Assembly (NCBI GenBank): GCA_036877525.1
Contig: JAZGTH010000072.1
Span: 6,038,501 to 6,102,500, forward strand
DNA: 64,000 nucleotides
Source: Chromobotia macracanthus
Taxonomy: Eukaryota > Chordata > Actinopteri > Cypriniformes > Botiidae
Direction of reading: 5' to 3'
This document shows, piece by piece, positions 27,376 to 40,580 of the stretch; position 1 is the first letter of the stretch; every line of letters starts with the position of its first letter. Both the position numbers and the translations under genes were made by a program. The notes under the pieces are model-generated. The model saw only the letters and a program-made list of their open reading frames with translations. It searched no databases and was not told the origin of the DNA.

Positions 27376-28055
27376 AAAATAGTCCCTTGAGCTCTGTGTA
27401 AACATCTCCTTGCAGCAAACTTAAGATGAAGCATTATGAAGTGTTAAAAGTGCTTTACTGAGGCTTCTTAAGTCAGCACAGATATATTGTGTTGACAGCC
27501 AAACTTCTTTAATGCCGTTTCCACCATTCAGACCTGTATTACACTCTATTATCTGTTACAGCAGCCTGATTCCACAGGAAAACTAATCCAGCAGCAGAAC
27601 ATGAGGAAGTTAAGCCTCCATTCAGAAACTCCAGGAAGTTTGTTTATATTAAATGTGGAAGAGCCTCAGAAATGATCAAACTTACAGAAGCTTGTGAAGT
27701 ATTACTGCTGCCTATCAAAACATTTTACTATCTTCCTGCAACAAAATTCACTTGTGTTGTGAGATTAGACAGTGTCAAGCTGACTAAAAGTGTGCAAATG
27801 TTAACAAAATCCAGTTTCCATTATAGGAATTAATGTGGTTTTCATATGATATTCTTTAAAGTACATAGGAATAACATGTCAGCACTGCTGTGTATGACTG
27901 TGATACATATCAAAGTAGCTCATGAGAAATAAATCACCAGTGAGATTTTGTTAATAGCTGTTGTTTCTCTTTGACAGACATAAAATCACGTGACTGAAAG
28001 AGAAACTCAGACAGCATCACATTAGACCATGGTACTTTTGGAAACGTTTGCAGAA

Positions 28056-28091
28056 ATGCTATATATATTGACTAAATGCTATATATATTGT
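28056..28091 (+). repeat. 20-bp direct duplication
   Basis: Seen: AATGCTATATATATTG occurs twice, 20 bases apart, joined by ACTA. A small tandem duplication. Confidence 0.85.
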
Positions 28092-28614
28092 TTTTTACTG
28101 TAGTATGACTTTTCAAAGTGTTCAGTTTTTGAGCGTGTTGTGAGTGTTTAATTACTCCATATTTAGCTGTTTTTGCCTGATTAAAACAATCAGCCATGGC
28201 GAGGCGTTCTGCGGTGCCGTGCGCTATTCACATCGCCGCTCTGCTCAAGTGATTAACTGAATATTTATCAGCTCACATACGATGTGATTTAACCTTCCCT
28301 GGAAGGTGCAAATTGTGACGCGCTGCCAACATGCGGCAGACATTTGCATCACATTCGACTGAAGTGAGTGATGGTAATTCTGACAGGCTGTTTGGCTTCT
28401 GTGGACATGGAGAGCTTCAGACACTCGTTCCTCAGAAGTGAGACTGTAATCAGAGAGATGATTGACCTTTCACGTCCACACAGATGCTCCTCAACACTTC
28501 CAGTGAAAGAGAAAAACACAACGGTCATTATGAGGGACAATGTTCTCGGCTGATTCTTATATGCTGTGATTGTCACCAGTCATGACACTTGTTCTCTATC
28601 TTTACTCGGCAATA

Positions 28615-28653
28615 GTGTGTGTGTGTGCGCGTGCGCGTGCGTGTATGTGTGCA
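28615..28653 (+). repeat. Alternating purine-pyrimidine run (GT/GC)n
   Basis: Seen: GTGTGTGTGTGTGCGCGTGC then GCGTGCGTGTATGTGTGCAC. Strict GT/GC alternation over most of its length makes it a Z-DNA candidate. Confidence 0.85.
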
Positions 28654-29415
28654 CTGACTTACAGTCAGAGACAATATGTTTAAAATGTTATAAATAACTA
28701 CATTTTATAAACTACAATATTTATGCCAAAACATTGGTTTAAATATATTTTAATGTATGTTCAGTGAAATATTTTTGTGTGTTCAGTGAACTACACATTT
28801 TCTAGCTGATGGCAGTGTAAATGTTCACTAACTTTATTTGTAGCCAAGACTGTAAAGTTTGCGTTGCTACAGACTGACTTCCAAAAATGAACATTCACAG
28901 CAATAAAACAATTAACCCCGGTCTTCACTATATAAAAGTACCATTTAATGCCATCAGTGTATCACAGTACAGCCACACTGCATTGTTTTAAATATCATGT
29001 ATTGTCCCTGTCACTCTTGAGTTACAGTAAACTCCTTTTAGTTTAATAATGAGCTAATGCAGTGAGAGCAGAACACACGCATGTATCCCTACAGCTACAG
29101 CTTTGGTAGCTAAAAAAAAAAACCTCAGAACCTAGCTGGATCTTACCATAACTTAATCAAGCTTTCCACATAATGACAAGATTTAATGCTTGAAAAACCG
29201 AACAAGTAATTTATTCATGAATTTGGTTATATTTTCAAACAGCTTCTCTTCTGTTGAGACCCTGAACTGCAGCCCTGAAAACTGAAGCTGCCGTGAGAAC
29301 TTCATTCTTCTGCCGCTCCTTACAGACCAGCACAAAAGATGGTTTGTAGATGATTGTTTGGTTATTTGTAAGGAAATAAACATTACACACTGAATAATTC
29401 ACACTGACTACAGGG

Positions 29416-29503
29416 ATAATTTAACCACAAATCTCTCATCATTTATTCAACCTTGTGTTTTTTCCAAACCCAGATGACTTGTTTTCTTCATTAGAACACA
29501 AAA
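29416..29503 (+). mobile_element. Partial copy of the palindromic MITE (left arm)
   Basis: Seen: TTCTCATCATTTATTCAACC-like sequence (the actual text has CTCTCATCATTTATTCAACC), then TTTTCCAAACCCAGATGACT and TTAGAACACAAAA. This order matches the left arm of the family at 53096. No matching right arm was found nearby, so the copy is truncated. Confidence 0.5.
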
Positions 29504-30984
29504 CCAGTCTCGCATGAAATAAAAGTGAATGTAATAAACAGCTGAGCTTGTACAAAAAAAGCCATAAAGCATTAACAGAACTGTGTCAGGTCACACATGT
29601 ATCACAGTATCATACAGCTTTAACACACTTGAAATGAACCACTTTTCTAAACCATTTTGTGTTGTATTTGTTTAGGTGAACTGATTGTGTGTTTTTTTTC
29701 AGGTTCAGGGTTGTGTAGTTCACAGGCTGCAGCTGAACTCAACATGCACTCATCCAACACTTTAAAGTAGAACAGACCATCTGTGCCACAAACTCTCTTC
29801 CCAGCTTCAATAACACAAAACACAATCTGTGAGCTCATAACTGGGAAAATGTGAGGACATACAGCAGTCTTTCATTCATCACAAAGTACTATAAAAATAA
29901 AGGGACCATTTCTGTTGTGTGGAAAACATGTCTCACAACACCAGATCAGATTGACGACAGGAAACCTCTGCTTTGCTGGACCGGTGTCTGAAGAAGAGAT
30001 CCGACTGATTCCTGAAATCCACCACGCTCAGGGCAGAGAAACCCACACAAAGGTAATCAGCCCTGTAGAGGTGTACACCGCTCGTGTGTGTGTGATTGCT
30101 TATCTCAAATATCACCAGTATGTAAAGTTTAATGTGCAGTCCATCATTAAATGTATCTTGTCCAGCATCAGTCAGTTTTTTGTCTTTCCTGCACCTGAGT
30201 GTGTTTAAATTTTTATATTATTCTGCAGCATTCATTACTGCTGTAATTACTGTAGTTCTTCATTGTGTCTTTTACTGTAGTGCTGGATTATTATTATATG
30301 GGGTTTTAATTATATGATGTTGGGTTTTATCTGTGTGAAATGAATGCTGAAATCACAGGGCAGTTTTTCCTCATATGTGCTTTACAGTTACACTTATGTC
30401 ATGAGCAAATTTTTAACACATCACCTGTAATTACTGGTCAAATAAATATACTATTGTCTCTTTAACGTGACAATGTTCCACTAAAAGTTGTTTCGACTTA
30501 CCAATACTGTCTTTCTACCTAAAGTTTAACTCACAATTCACAGAGCCGCGCAGGAGATCTCAGAGTCACTCCTGCATTTGTAAAGCAGGCGCAGTGGCCA
30601 TGCGTCTCGCTTGCAGCTGCGGGAGTGTAACAAGCATCAGATCTCACAGGAAGCCTGAGGCGCCTCATCACTATGAGAAGTGCAGCCACAGCCAGGAGGA
30701 TGAAACACACAATTGATCCATCGTTTTTCCTGGTCTGTGGACTGTTACCTGGACTGTTTATGAGACGCTCAGCTTGAGTCTAAACAATGATCTCACGGCT
30801 GGACACGACGCCTCTCCAGACATTCTGGTGACAAATCACTTATTTGATTCTTTATAAAAGTGAAAATGCTTCATCCACTCAGTGTGTAACCTCAAAAAGA
30901 GGATTTAGACAAGTAGCCTCTAATGGCAGATTTACTTCTCTGAAGAACTTCTCTGTTCCTGTAGTTAAATTGGAAGAGTATTGA

Positions 30985-31062
30985 GTATTGAGCGGTCAAC
31001 AGGTTGCAGGTTTGATTCCCGCAAAACACATACTGACTAAATGTCTTTGAATGTGCTGAAGT
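30985..31062 (+). mobile_element. Fragment of a tRNA-derived SINE
   Basis: Seen: GGTTGCAGGTTTGATTCCCG contains a near-consensus RNA polymerase III B box (GGTTTGATTCC against GGTTCGANTCC), followed by ACACATACTGACTAAATGTC and TTGAATG. From memory this order matches a cyprinid SINE tail region. The A box and 3' end are not recognisable, so it is a fragment and not a working tRNA gene. Confidence 0.5.
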
Positions 31063-34000
31063 CGTAAACCTTCTTAATGTGTTCATGTGAATTTATGTTA
31101 ATTGTAGTACAGGCTTTAACATCGTGAAATGTTTCCTTTAACATAAGCAACACTATTTTTAGCGTGGCCGCAAAAGGTTAAAGGTTGTATTTATATTTGT
31201 TAAATATTCTGAATTGGTCTGAATTCTGTCATCCATGTCAAAGAAAACACACGTGTGCTGGTGTCTTATTATTCAGACCCTAAATCCACACACCCAGAAT
31301 ACCACCTCCGGAATACCAGCTCTGGGTCATGGACCTGTTTACTCACTCGTGGAGAAGTCAGCTCATCTCGGCTCATGTGACTCACACAGGTCTCGTTTAT
31401 GTGGCAGCTGATCCCAGTGTGTAAGTCTTGACACTGCAGAATCAGGGCTGCATTGACTGACAAACAGTCACTTTTAGAGCTTTGGAGAAGAATTGATCTG
31501 TTTATCCCACAGAAAACCCCTGGAGAGGTTGACAGAGCAGACCAACTCTTCATGCCTAACAAATTCTGGCCACCAGCGCACACCTTTCAGCTTTAGCCAG
31601 AGGAGACGATTTCCCTCAGGACATGCAGAATCAAATCAGCATTCAGCTAAAAGTGACCAGAGAAACCACAGTAAGGCATCGTAACAAACAGGACGATTTC
31701 TTTCAAAGTTTGGTCTCTGGAAATGGTTGTTTTTGAGTAAATGGCTTTACCAAAAAGAAAATCTGTGCAAAATATTTATCTGTTCAACATTTGTTCATTC
31801 ACTATACATTTCTATATGTTCAACAGACACATAATGAACAGAGTATTTTCACAGCAGTATTTCTAATGGTTTGACAGTATTCAGAGTAAATTATGTTTCT
31901 CTTTCATAGCTCGGGAGATCTAATGGAGTTCTTTGTTGTCTTTTATTTGAATATCGTCTTAAGTGTTTCTTACAACATTAAAATAGCTTTGGAGGAACTT
32001 GATGAGGCAGAAGTTCATTTGGAGATCTTGGCGATCTGATTTTGGTATCTTGGCAAATCAGAATGTAATTTAGGACCTTGTTGAATCTCAAACTCTAGAT
32101 GAGATGTGTGAGATTACTGTTACTTGTTTTCTTCTCCAGAAAGTCTCCATGAGGTCTGTTTTATCTCACTGCTGACCGTGAGACACATTTGAGAAACTAA
32201 TGAGATCACCATATATTTTTAATAGCTGAGTAAGTGGACAGTAAGTTTATAATAATAAGCTGGATTGTGGATGAGAGAGGAGTGCTGCCTGTTTAAAAGT
32301 TTTGATTGGAATACAATTGCTCTCACCTCCACCTGTTAACAGCTAAATGATTATCACACAGCTGATTACTCACAGATCACTGCAGACTGCATGACTTTAC
32401 CACGTCCTGTGTGACTGTTCAAGTCTTCAGATGTTTGTAATTAGGAGACACTCCAGACATCAGGGTGGAGAGCTTTTGAACACTAAATGTTTAGAAGAGG
32501 TGTTTAATGATTGTAAGACCTCCAGTGCAAGAACAAACTGAATTCAATTATAATGTGGATAACTGAAGAACACATTTCAAACAGTAAACACCTTCAGATG
32601 ATTCTTTTCACACTAAACCATGACTGATGTGTGATGATGTGTCTCTCTTTTCACATAGTACCAGTGTAGATCTTCCTGATCGTCTTTTGCGGCAGTTTCG
32701 CTGGAAGAGATGAAGCCACAGTTGACTTTGATTCCAGAACAACAAACATCAAACAGTCTCTAAAGAAAGAAAAAATGAAAAACAGGCCATGCAGGCCTTC
32801 ATTGCTTTATTGTAGTTGTCTGTTGTGTGTGTCTGTGTTGTAATGTGGTTTTCCCAGCTGATTGGATTTACCTAAGATACCAGCAGCTCTGTTTTAAAAC
32901 CTTGTAAGCTGCCTTAATGGCTAACATAAATGTTACTGTATGTTGTGTGATACTGTATGTCTTCTCCTTTGCTTTCTCCAGGATTATAGATCTTGTGGCA
33001 TACCAGCCAAACATGGCTCTGGTCACAGATGATGTTATGGGGGCTCTGTCATTCTAGAAAGCTTTTTATATTGGACAAAAAGATATATACACCCCTAAGA
33101 ATCAGGTGAGTTGTCAATGTTTGTCCAGCAGTACTTTGCTATGGCTTGTGCCCACTAACCTGCCACCTAATTAATATTCATGAGCCACACCCCCACATTT
33201 ACGATCAGTCTTGCAGCTGGTGATATTTGTGTAATCTGCATATTTATCTGGCATAACCCGCTCAGATGCCTGTCAAGCAGACGGAGGTGTGATTAACTTC
33301 GTGAGAGTTCTGCATTAAGTTAGAAAAGACGGACAGTCAGCGGCTGATGAGCTGTTCATAGCCTGAGTAGGAGGTTATCTTCTGAAATCACACTTCCCGT
33401 GAAAAAATGAAAGGGCTTAAATCAGAGAGAAGTCCAGTAAACAGCAATTTCAGCCCTGCTGTAATCAAAGATGTCTGACGGTTTTGATTGGAGAGGAAAA
33501 AACACAAATATTCTTCTGTTGTGTGCGACACGCCTTCAAATAGAATAAAATAAAGCGTGAAACGGTTCCTGCATGGAGTGATGCAGGGAATAAAAACAAG
33601 CAGAAGAAAGAGAACTGGGATGAGATCCAAACCTCAGTTCTCTCATTTCTTATCAGTTTTTGCAGTGGGGCTGTTTTACTTTGAAACACATGAAAACAAA
33701 ATTAAAAGACAGAATCGCATTAAATGCGTGTTCATTGAAAGGCTTTTCTGACAGCGATGTGTTGCAGTGAGCGAGCAGGGCAGCAGTGAACATCCATTAC
33801 TGTAGATAAGAGCTCTTTAAAATCATCACCTGAAGAGCTTGTCAGTTCTCTCTTATTCTCATTCTCATTCTACATGTGTGTTCAGTTCATAGAAGTAGTG
33901 ATTGTGTTTATATTGAGAGCATCAGATTGAAGTCCTGCGTGTGGATGTTTAACTCAGCTGTGACTATTTTTTGCTTTTGTCTTGTAACTCAACAGAAGAG

Positions 34001-34348
34001 TTCATTAAGATGAATGTAATGGGTTTTAATAGGTAGTATTTGTAGATTAGTTGTGTTAAAACATGCTGTCTCAGTTTAGTATGCAATGACTGTAAGTTAA
34101 GTACAGACCCCAAATACACAGAAATACACAGAAAAACTCGACTGATGCTGTGAGTTTGGTCTGTTTGTCTGAGCAGGTAATATAGATTATTATCCTGCAG
34201 GCTGTGTGCAGTTGCTAAGAAATGTCAACTCACTGCATTAATATCGAATAAAGTATTTCAAGTATGTATTTTAACTGTATTACAACTATATGGTGTAGAA
34301 ATAAAGCATGTGCATTTCCAAACTCCACACCTGAATGTGCTTCCCCTC

Positions 34349-34414
34349 TCCAGTGGTCTCCAGTGGTCTCCAGTGGTCTTCACTGGTCTTCACTGGTCTT
34401 CATTGGTCTCTGGT
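34349..34414 (+). repeat. 10-bp tandem repeat, CTCCAGTGGT / CTTCACTGGT
   Basis: Seen: three copies of CTCCAGTGGT, then two of CTTCACTGGT and one of CTTCATTGGT, then a decayed copy. Unit changes are ordered along the array. Confidence 0.9.
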
Positions 34415-37400
34415 CTGGGCTGAAACTTGGTAAACATTTCTTTTTGGATTTTGCTTTGTTGATAGAGGCTTTGTTATACTAGAACAGAAATAGAGAGCCC
34501 TCCAAAAACCCAGAAGCATTCATTAGGACTGATTCTGTACATACTGTGGCTGTTCTGCAGCCAGACCATTTGATTCATGTCTTTCAGTTTCCTTCTCCTG
34601 ATTTGCTTTAAGTTTTGTCCATAAAAGCACAAATGAAGCATTTCCTGTTGTCTGTGATGATAAATGTTTGTGTATGGTCGTTTCATGCGGTAACATTGAC
34701 AGAGTTTGGTCGTAGCACGACACCCTCCTCTAAGTTAATTAATAATTCATTCAGGTTCATTCATTGAATTCAACTAGCTATTACCCAAATCACCTACATA
34801 TGCTTTCTATTAGTACTTTGGCATTTTGATTAGATCTAATTAAAACTTTGTGTGCCACCTGCTTGCTTGTGTTATAATTCAGAAGTTCTGTGTTGCGTTT
34901 ACTGTCAGAGCTCTGTCGCTGGTGTACTGTGTGCCCTGACAACCCTCTATTCATACAGACGTCGCTATCAGACTCGTTTTGTCCTTAGACAATAAGGATA
35001 TTCATATTGGCCTTTGGCTTATCAAGAGGTACAAATGTGACGTGACTCTGGATCACGCAGCTCAAAAATCCCTGAAGGTTTTTCTTTCACATTCTGAGTG
35101 TGCAGTCACAGTTTATCGACCCCCTGCTAAGAAGCGCTGCCTGTTTCCTTTCATTTCATCCAGACACTCGTGGGATGTTTTATGTATTAGCAGAAAGGTG
35201 CGAGTGCGGTGCACGGTTTGTCATTCAGGCGTCTGTGCTGAGGTATTTAATGGAATGATTAGCGAGCTGAGATTTATCGCTGATGAATGACCTAATCCTG
35301 TCTCAGAGGTGACGAAGATTAAAACCACTCCTGCGACTCATAGATTATTATCTAATGAGAAAGGCAATAATCTGTTTCTACCTCCTAAGAACTGACGGGC
35401 TCATTTTTGTGATATGAAATCCTTTCAACCAAAATGTTCCGCTTATTAATTCCAATTGATTTCTTTCATTTGCCAGCGTGGCTGTGGATCTTTGTCTCTT
35501 TTTAAGCTGAAAATGTCTAGGAATCATCTGGCTTTGTGTGTGGAGACATAAGCACACGTTTCTCACTCCATCAGAGGTCTGTTATCTGTCTCACATGGGA
35601 TGCTTAAAAACCTTTGATTAAATATTTTGTCATCATTTCGGAGGGCTCAGCTCTTACTGTCAGTACTCTCAGTGATTCATTTTGTTTGACCCAGTTTCTC
35701 TCGCAGGTCTCTGTGGACGGTTTATTTGTCCCGCTCAAAGTCTCATTTGTCACCTCTGAAATGCAGCACACAGCGTGTTGAGCGGCTGCAACACGTGACC
35801 GCAGTCTCACTGCAGGCCACAAACAGAATGTACAAACAGAATGATGTGAGGTTGCCTGATCAAGAGAGAACTGTGATGTTTCGGAAAACAGATGAAAATG
35901 GCATTTGATTAGTCACGCACAGCGCTGCTGGAGATCAGATGAAGATCTCTTTAAGGTAAATATGATTAGTGAAACACACTTGGTCCATGAGAGCTTGCTT
36001 TGATTTCTCTCAGGTGGTAAATTGCTCAGATACAATAAATGATCTATCTGGCCACAGAAGAGCTTCCTGGATTCCAGTATGTTGATGTAATTGGCCAGCC
36101 TGTAGTTCACATAATATTTACAACAATTAAGGCATTTGTAACTGTGATTATTCTGATGGTTTTGGTGTGTTTAAGTATGATTGGTCTGTTTTGGCCCATC
36201 ATTTAATTCAATATGGAGCAAAGACACTGTCATTAAACTCCAAATTTCACAAATTGCACATGAACTTCACACCTTCTAGTCATCAGGAGGAACGGATTAA
36301 ACCAGCAGGTCATGTACACACTGTAGGTAAAAACTGATGTCACTCCTCTTCTGAATGTTTAATCCTGTTCTGTACAGATAGAGTTTTATATGGAAGAGAC
36401 ATAAAATGTGTGGAGCTAGAACGTCTAATAAACAGAGGAGTGTGTCTTCATCATCACAGATTTGATACTGCTGAATTCTTACTAAAGTTTGTTTGTGATG
36501 AATCGTTTTAACCCAGACAAAAAGTTCATACATATTTCAGAACAGAAGTATTAAAAGTGTGAAGCAATTTATCGCTGCGGTAATGGAGCCACAGTTTGAC
36601 CTTTTGCCTGAGATCAGATATTTAGGGAGCTTGCATTTTAATTACAACACCATCCAAAGTCCTTTATCAAATAAACATGTAAACAAAAATCTGTCAGGTC
36701 TTATTTGGAGAGATGGTCATAACTCACATGAGAAAATTGATGACAAATAAGACGTTGAAATGTGATTTAGTTCATGGAAGTCGGGCATCAATTATACACC
36801 AAAATAAAATGGAAAATTAAATCTGCAGTTAGTCTTGGGAAGTGTGTAAGTTAGCATATCTTTGAAAGAATGAGTTATCTAATAATTGTAGTTCTGTGTG
36901 GCAGCGTTACGTAATCTCTCGTCTTTGAAGATCCTGTGAGGATCTCAGAAGGTCTCAGACTGTGAACCTCACATGCGTCTCTGGCACGCATCTCCATTGA
37001 CAGTCTGTCAAAAATCAGTTATTCACTGTCATTTCTCTTTAATATCACAGAACTCATCCAGAGTGCTGGAAAGCACTGAACGATTGTGATGGAGCATCAG
37101 AGATCATTCTGGGGAATATTTATTTATTTACCTGATGGCTGAATGATTCATACACACTTGATATGTGGCCTTTGTCTCCATATAAAAATGTATGAAAGTA
37201 AACCCACTTCACCACAAAAATGTGAAGATTTTCAGTGCATTTCATGCAAGACATTTGAGTGAAATTCAGCGGTTGTTATTCAGTTGTGTTTTGATCGTGC
37301 TGGCAGTATTGAGCACTGACTAAAAGTAGCTTCTGTAGTAACTATACACTGTAACAATGTCGCTGTATTCTAGTAACAAGCTAGTAGTTGAATTCATTGC

Positions 37401-38861
37401 TTGTCGTTTAACAGGCTAGTGTTTAGCAGCCCAGCCCTGCTCGCTACATTATCTAAAGATCAGTACACAGTAATATCAGGTCACATACAGTAAACAGTCC
37501 AGATTTTATAAGTGAGGCTAATAAATACCATCACTCACTGTATATTGTATGTGTGCGCTTCGGTTCTCAGCATGTCACATGGTGACGGCTACTGTGGTCC
37601 ATACTGTCTGTCTTCTGCAGTTCGAAATGCCAAAAGGCGCATTTCCTGCGAGGAAAGAGCAATACAGCAGCGGTGCAGGGTGTCAGGAGACACTTCTCTG
37701 GCTAATGGGTATTTACATGGGGGGATAAATAGTTTGCTGGCTGCAGCCGGCTCTTGTCAACGCTAGATTAGTGCAGGAGAACAGGTGTCAGTTTAGACAA
37801 GCAGAGCGCCGCGGTGGAAATAGCCATTTGTCGTGTGAAGTGCTGGATTTGGAGTGATTTTACCAGGAACGAGAGGAAGGAGGAAATTGGCTTTGAGAGA
37901 GGAAATTAAATCAAATCAAAGAAAAAAAGCCTGAGGTGCTTCAACACACATTAAAACTCCTGATACTGTTTCTAACAGGAATGATGATGAGTATGTTGAA
38001 AAGACTGAACTGTCCTGTATAATAATGCAGACAGTTATTTTTAATGACAATGTGATTGGATTGTGATTCCATTCAGTTATGATGAGTTTTTTTGGACATT
38101 AAAATGCATCATGGTCAGGCTGTAGACGAGGAAAGATACGTTTGAAGCCTGAAAATTGTTAATCTACAATATTAAACTGGATTTATACATTTTCAGGGGA
38201 GTATGTGTGTTGTTTACCTGTGTAAATCTCACTGCCCTGATGCTGGAATCTTATTGGTGGTTGCTATGCTGTTGCTGGGGGCTTGTGCGTGGTTTCCAGG
38301 GTGTTTCCATGCAGATACAGCAAACTTCTGAATGGTGTAAATAGCTGTAGGAGTTTTCATGTGTGTGATCTGTTTATAGCAGTTCACAGGTAACACAAGA
38401 CTTCATCATTCTGCTATTGCAGGTCTTCAGACATTTCTTCATTTCTTTTAAATCACATAAATGAATCAGGAGCAGAACATCTACAGCTGCTATTCATCTC
38501 ACACATACAGATAAAGCTCTTTCCCAACATGCACTGCTGTGTTCAGGATGGTACAGTAGCTGCAGGTCTGGACGTCATTTGTCCAGTCTGATGCAGTGGC
38601 ATGTGTGTCTCAGGTTAAATGCTGTCAGGCTGCAGTTACTGTGTTTAAAGTTGTTTCTTTCAGTCTCTTCTGCTGTCATGTCCATTATGTTTATGGACAG
38701 TTTTTGTCTGTGAATCTTTTAAATTCACACTGTGGTTCCTTCCTCATGTAACGATTAGATAAGATCAGCACAGACGTTTATCTTTTAATCTGATTGAGAA
38801 AATGTCTAACTCTCAGATAATTAAGATTAGACAAGTTTATCCAGACCATCACAGACTGTAT

Positions 38862-38930
38862 CACCTCTCTCTCTCTCTATCTCACACTCTCTCTCTGCCT
38901 TTATCCGTTTCTCCATTTCTCTCTCTCCTG
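38862..38930 (+). repeat. Imperfect (CT)n tract
   Basis: Seen: CTCTCTCTCTCT, CACACTCTCTCTCTG, then CCATTTCTCTCTCTC. The polypyrimidine stretch is interrupted. Confidence 0.85.
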
Positions 38931-40566
38931 ATTTCTGTTGATTATTGTGCTAATGTGGTTTAATTGATTCTTTTACAATACTCATTTGATTAATTTGCTA
39001 TAGTTAAACATCTTTCTCATGCAGTAATTAAGGGAGTGTGTGTGTTAGCAGCTGTTTTGTCATTGGTTGTCAGATGGGGTCTAATGCATATTCTGGTGAC
39101 TCTGATCTAATGGTTTGTGTATTGCAGGAATATTTGTGCTGGGAAAATTACAGCACGTGTAGAGTTCTCTCATAAAACTCGTGTTTGGCTGACATTTATA
39201 GAGTGCAGCACAGCAGATCTTTCTTCAGTGTGAAGTTTAAATGTCACTCACATTAGTTTCAGCACCTGTGTCTGTGTCTCACAGTTCTGTCTGCTGCTGT
39301 CGATGCTCAGAACACATTCAGCTGGATATTCATTGCAGTCAAATATACCAGAAAATACACTTCATATATACAGTGAGTGATCTACAGTGGCCCAGAGCAT
39401 TTAAGCCTCTGATCGACAGCAGATGAACAGATCTCTGGGTTATGAACCACCAGTGAGATCGTAGTTTGTGACACTTTTGCCTGTTCACCCTGATCTGATA
39501 TTGTGTGATATCAGGAGGAAATGTCTGTCTCTAGGCGAATACTGATTTATTTGTTTTTTTGAGGCCGTCTTGTTCTTGCGGTATGTGTGTGTCAGATTAA
39601 TTACAGTGTGATGCACAGAGACTGTAATTTGGTTTTCTTCATTTTTAGAATGTTTGTTTAGAGGTGATTTATATTCCATTAGATATTGTAGCAAGAATTT
39701 TGTGCTAATCAAGTGGAGGACACGACCTTCAATCACTTTTAAAAGGCTCAATGGAACATTAGAATTAGATGCTTAGATTGCTTTTGAATCCTCAGCTCAT
39801 CTGTGCCCGTGTGCTCTGGGCAGCCCCAGTAAATAAAATCTCCAGATCTCTCCTTGACTGGAGATGAAGAATCATAAATTAATACAGCAAAGCCTTCCAG
39901 CTTTTATGTGCTTTTGCTGTGCTTTGTGAATTGTGGACCATGAATTTATTTGGTCTTTAAAAGCAACACGCTGTTAGACCGCAGATTTAACGCTCTATAC
40001 GTTCAGTGACTTTCTGCATTCGAGAGTCTCCTCCACTGAGTGACCTCCATTTAAACAGCGTCTCATTTACAGTGTGACCTGTGAACTGCCCTCATTCACA
40101 ACACATGAATTACTTTCTGTATGGAACAGAAGCCTGCCTTGACCTTTGACCCTTAGCTCTGGGAACTCTAACTTTTCCAAACTGCTCAACGATAACAGTG
40201 AAACAAAAGGTAACGCACGCAACATAAACAATGCAGAAAAATGACCACGTCGGTTTTGACAACAAAAAAAGTTGTATTGTATTAGTCAGTGAATGTATTA
40301 GTTAGTGAATGATTAAATTGTAGTAATGTGTGTTAATGTTTCAGTTTTTGGCTAGATGTTGGATAACACAGAGCTGTTTTTCAGAAGAATCCAGATGTAT
40401 CCAGAGTTAGACTGACCCTGTGGTGGGTGTGCGTGGAAGATCTCTGTGAAAAACTCACAGCAAACAATCGATTAGAAAGTCATTTATTCTTCCTGAAAGG
40501 GTAATGCAGGCGATTTTTTTATGTTTGTTTTTTGTATTGGTGTCCTTGTTTGTGGTGTATGGTTAT

Positions 40567-40580
40567 GTCCACATGTGGAC
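40567..40580. repeat. 14-bp perfect palindrome GTCCACATGTGGAC
   Basis: Seen: perfect dyad with a central CACATGTG E-box-like core. A related GCCACATGTGGC sits at 6330-6341. Possibly derived from a dispersed fish repeat. Confidence 0.75.

Larger units (their letters stand above)
20061..28614. other. Gene-free upstream sequence with exon-like and low-repeat patches
   Basis: No confirmed gene. A minus-strand exon-like patch lies near 21629-21720 (see findings). Both strands are open over about 25623-25886. Sequence at 26030-26660 and 28180-28350 looks repeat-free, the latter with an octamer ATTTGCAT at about 28341. These may be conserved regulatory DNA. Confidence 0.5.

Noticed and set aside
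30985..31062. A functional tRNA gene
   Set aside because: Only a B-box-like segment is present; no A box, cloverleaf or terminator fits, so it is a SINE fragment.
34264..34482. 72-codon ORF with SGLHWSSLVF-type repeats
   Set aside because: The repeated peptide is the 10-bp tandem repeat at 34349-34414 in translation.
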